This document shows, piece by piece, positions 45,647-46,111 of a stretch of DNA of 46,111 nt. Position 1 is the first letter of the stretch. Each line of letters begins with the position of its first letter. Source of the stretch: Phycisphaeraceae bacterium (lineage in GTDB: Bacteria > Planctomycetota > Phycisphaerae > Phycisphaerales > UBA1924); the NCBI GenBank assembly GCA_009827215.1, contig WUAJ01000001.1:1-46111 (forward strand), given 5' to 3'. The position numbers and the translations under genes are program-made. Under the pieces are notes generated by a model. That model worked only from the letters and a program-made list of their open reading frames with translations. It was not told the DNA's origin and searched no databases.

Positions 45647-46111
45647 TTACTCCGCGACATTCATGAGGACCTTGATGCCCTCGCCGGAGATCATGGTGCG
45701 GAACGCTTCTTGGTAGTCGCTCATAGGGAACTCGTGGGTGATGATGTCATCGAGCTCGAGCCTCCCTGAGAGTAGCAGTTTTTCCATCTGGTACCAGGTC
45801 TCCCACATGCGCCGCCCGTTGATCCCCAGCACCGTGCATCCCTTGAAGATGATGTGCGCGTTGAAGTCGAAGTCCACCGTGCGTGCTGGGAGTCCGAGCA
45901 GCGCGGCTCGTCCGCCGTTGCGCAGCGCCCTGAATCCCTGATCCATCGCGGCTGGAGCGCCGGACATCTCGAGGAGTACATCGACGCCATCGTGGGTTTC
46001 GCTGCGGACCTGCTTGACCCACGAATCGTCGCGCGCGTCGAACGCTTCGTACGCGCCGAGCTTCTTCGCGAGCTCGAGTCTCGGAGGATTGACATCGGTG
46101 CAGTAGATCCT
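45647..46111 (-). CDS. tdh: L-threonine 3-dehydrogenase, C-terminal part (cut by window edge)
   Basis: The last 154 residues of a zinc-dependent medium-chain dehydrogenase; the N-terminal catalytic part lies beyond the right edge. The visible part starts inside the NAD-binding domain (YCTDVNPPRLELAKKLGA) and matches E. coli Tdh closely in VDVLLEMSGAPAA, GGRAALLGLP, IFKGCTVLGINGRRMWETWY and IITHEF. Tdh oxidises threonine to 2-amino-3-ketobutyrate, which Kbl splits to glycine and acetyl-CoA. It is the first visible gene of the operon with the 103-residue and Gfo/Idh genes. Confidence 0.9.
   Translation of the reverse strand, partial: RIYCTDVNPPRLELAKKLGAYEAFDARDDSWVKQVRSETHDGVDVLLEMSGAPAAMDQGFRALRNGGRAALLGLPARTVDFDFNAHIIFKGCTVLGINGRRMWETWYQMEKLLLSGRLELDDIITHEFPMSDYQEAFRTMISGEGIKVLMNVAE

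Noticed and set aside
46103..46111. Adapter sequence at the right end
   Set aside because: Only AGATC matches the start of the reverse-complement adapter, and the Tdh reading frame continues sensibly to the last base.

Overview
The window is 46 kb of densely coded bacterial chromosome of moderate-to-high GC, most likely from a member of the Phycisphaerales (Planctomycetota). Pointers to this are a secreted M14 peptidase ending in the paired DINGDG...NFLDV dockerin-like tail common in that order, a zinc-ribbon membrane protein with the CPxCGYNLR...CPECG signature frequent in planctomycetes, and an uncharacterised planctomycete-type family with GHQ...HPG and FIHGMGGYEYD motifs. There is no transposase, integrase, phage gene or CRISPR array. 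The first ten bases equal the 3' end of the Illumina TruSeq adapter, so the window probably starts at a raw contig end. The right end cuts through tdh.

Layout. 1-4.6 kb: short ribosome hibernation factor (minus), then a forward run of ABC permease, GNAT acetyltransferase, unknown protein and amidohydrolase. 4.6-10.2 kb: a reverse operon, secreted VWA protein - secreted DUF4139 protein - OmpR/PhoB-type regulator - histidine kinase, preceded by a phased array of GTGAC repeats at 11-bp steps just upstream of a candidate -10. 10.2-16.7 kb: a reverse cluster with a GCS2-like ligase fused to two CBS domains, an AstE/AspA-like amidohydrolase, gamma-glutamyltransferase and an MFS exporter. 17-24.3 kb: M14 carboxypeptidase, a candidate small RNA, heme oxygenase behind a Fur-box-like site, and a reverse group of glycosyltransferase, BshC-like protein and a metal-chelate-binding lipoprotein. 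24.3-32.3 kb: two unknown proteins, a DUF885 peptidase-like protein, tRNA-Gln(CUG), an MsbA-type ABC exporter, a DAACS symporter and argS. 32.4-40.4 kb: two porins, PhoB/PhoR-like two-component genes and a PgpH-like 7TM-HD phosphodiesterase. 40.4-46.1 kb: a 53-residue membrane protein, DinB-like protein, zinc-ribbon membrane protein, Dus, a lipoprotein, a BshB-like deacetylase, an exported Gfo/Idh protein, an unknown protein and truncated tdh.

Two themes run across the window. First, about ten genes have a -10-like hexamer (TACACT, TAGACT, TATCCT, TATAGT) only 5-8 nt upstream of the start codon, with no Shine-Dalgarno and no clear -35, which predicts leaderless mRNAs. Other genes have clear GGAG/AAGGAG sites. 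In two cases the stop codon TGA of the upstream gene directly abuts the hexamer and would form the TGn of an extended -10. Second, packing is extreme: convergent genes overlap or abut, divergent starts are 18 bp apart, and a terminator hairpin lies inside the coding end of an opposing gene.

All functions are inferred from reading protein motifs. No database search was possible. Site coordinates may be off by one or two bases.
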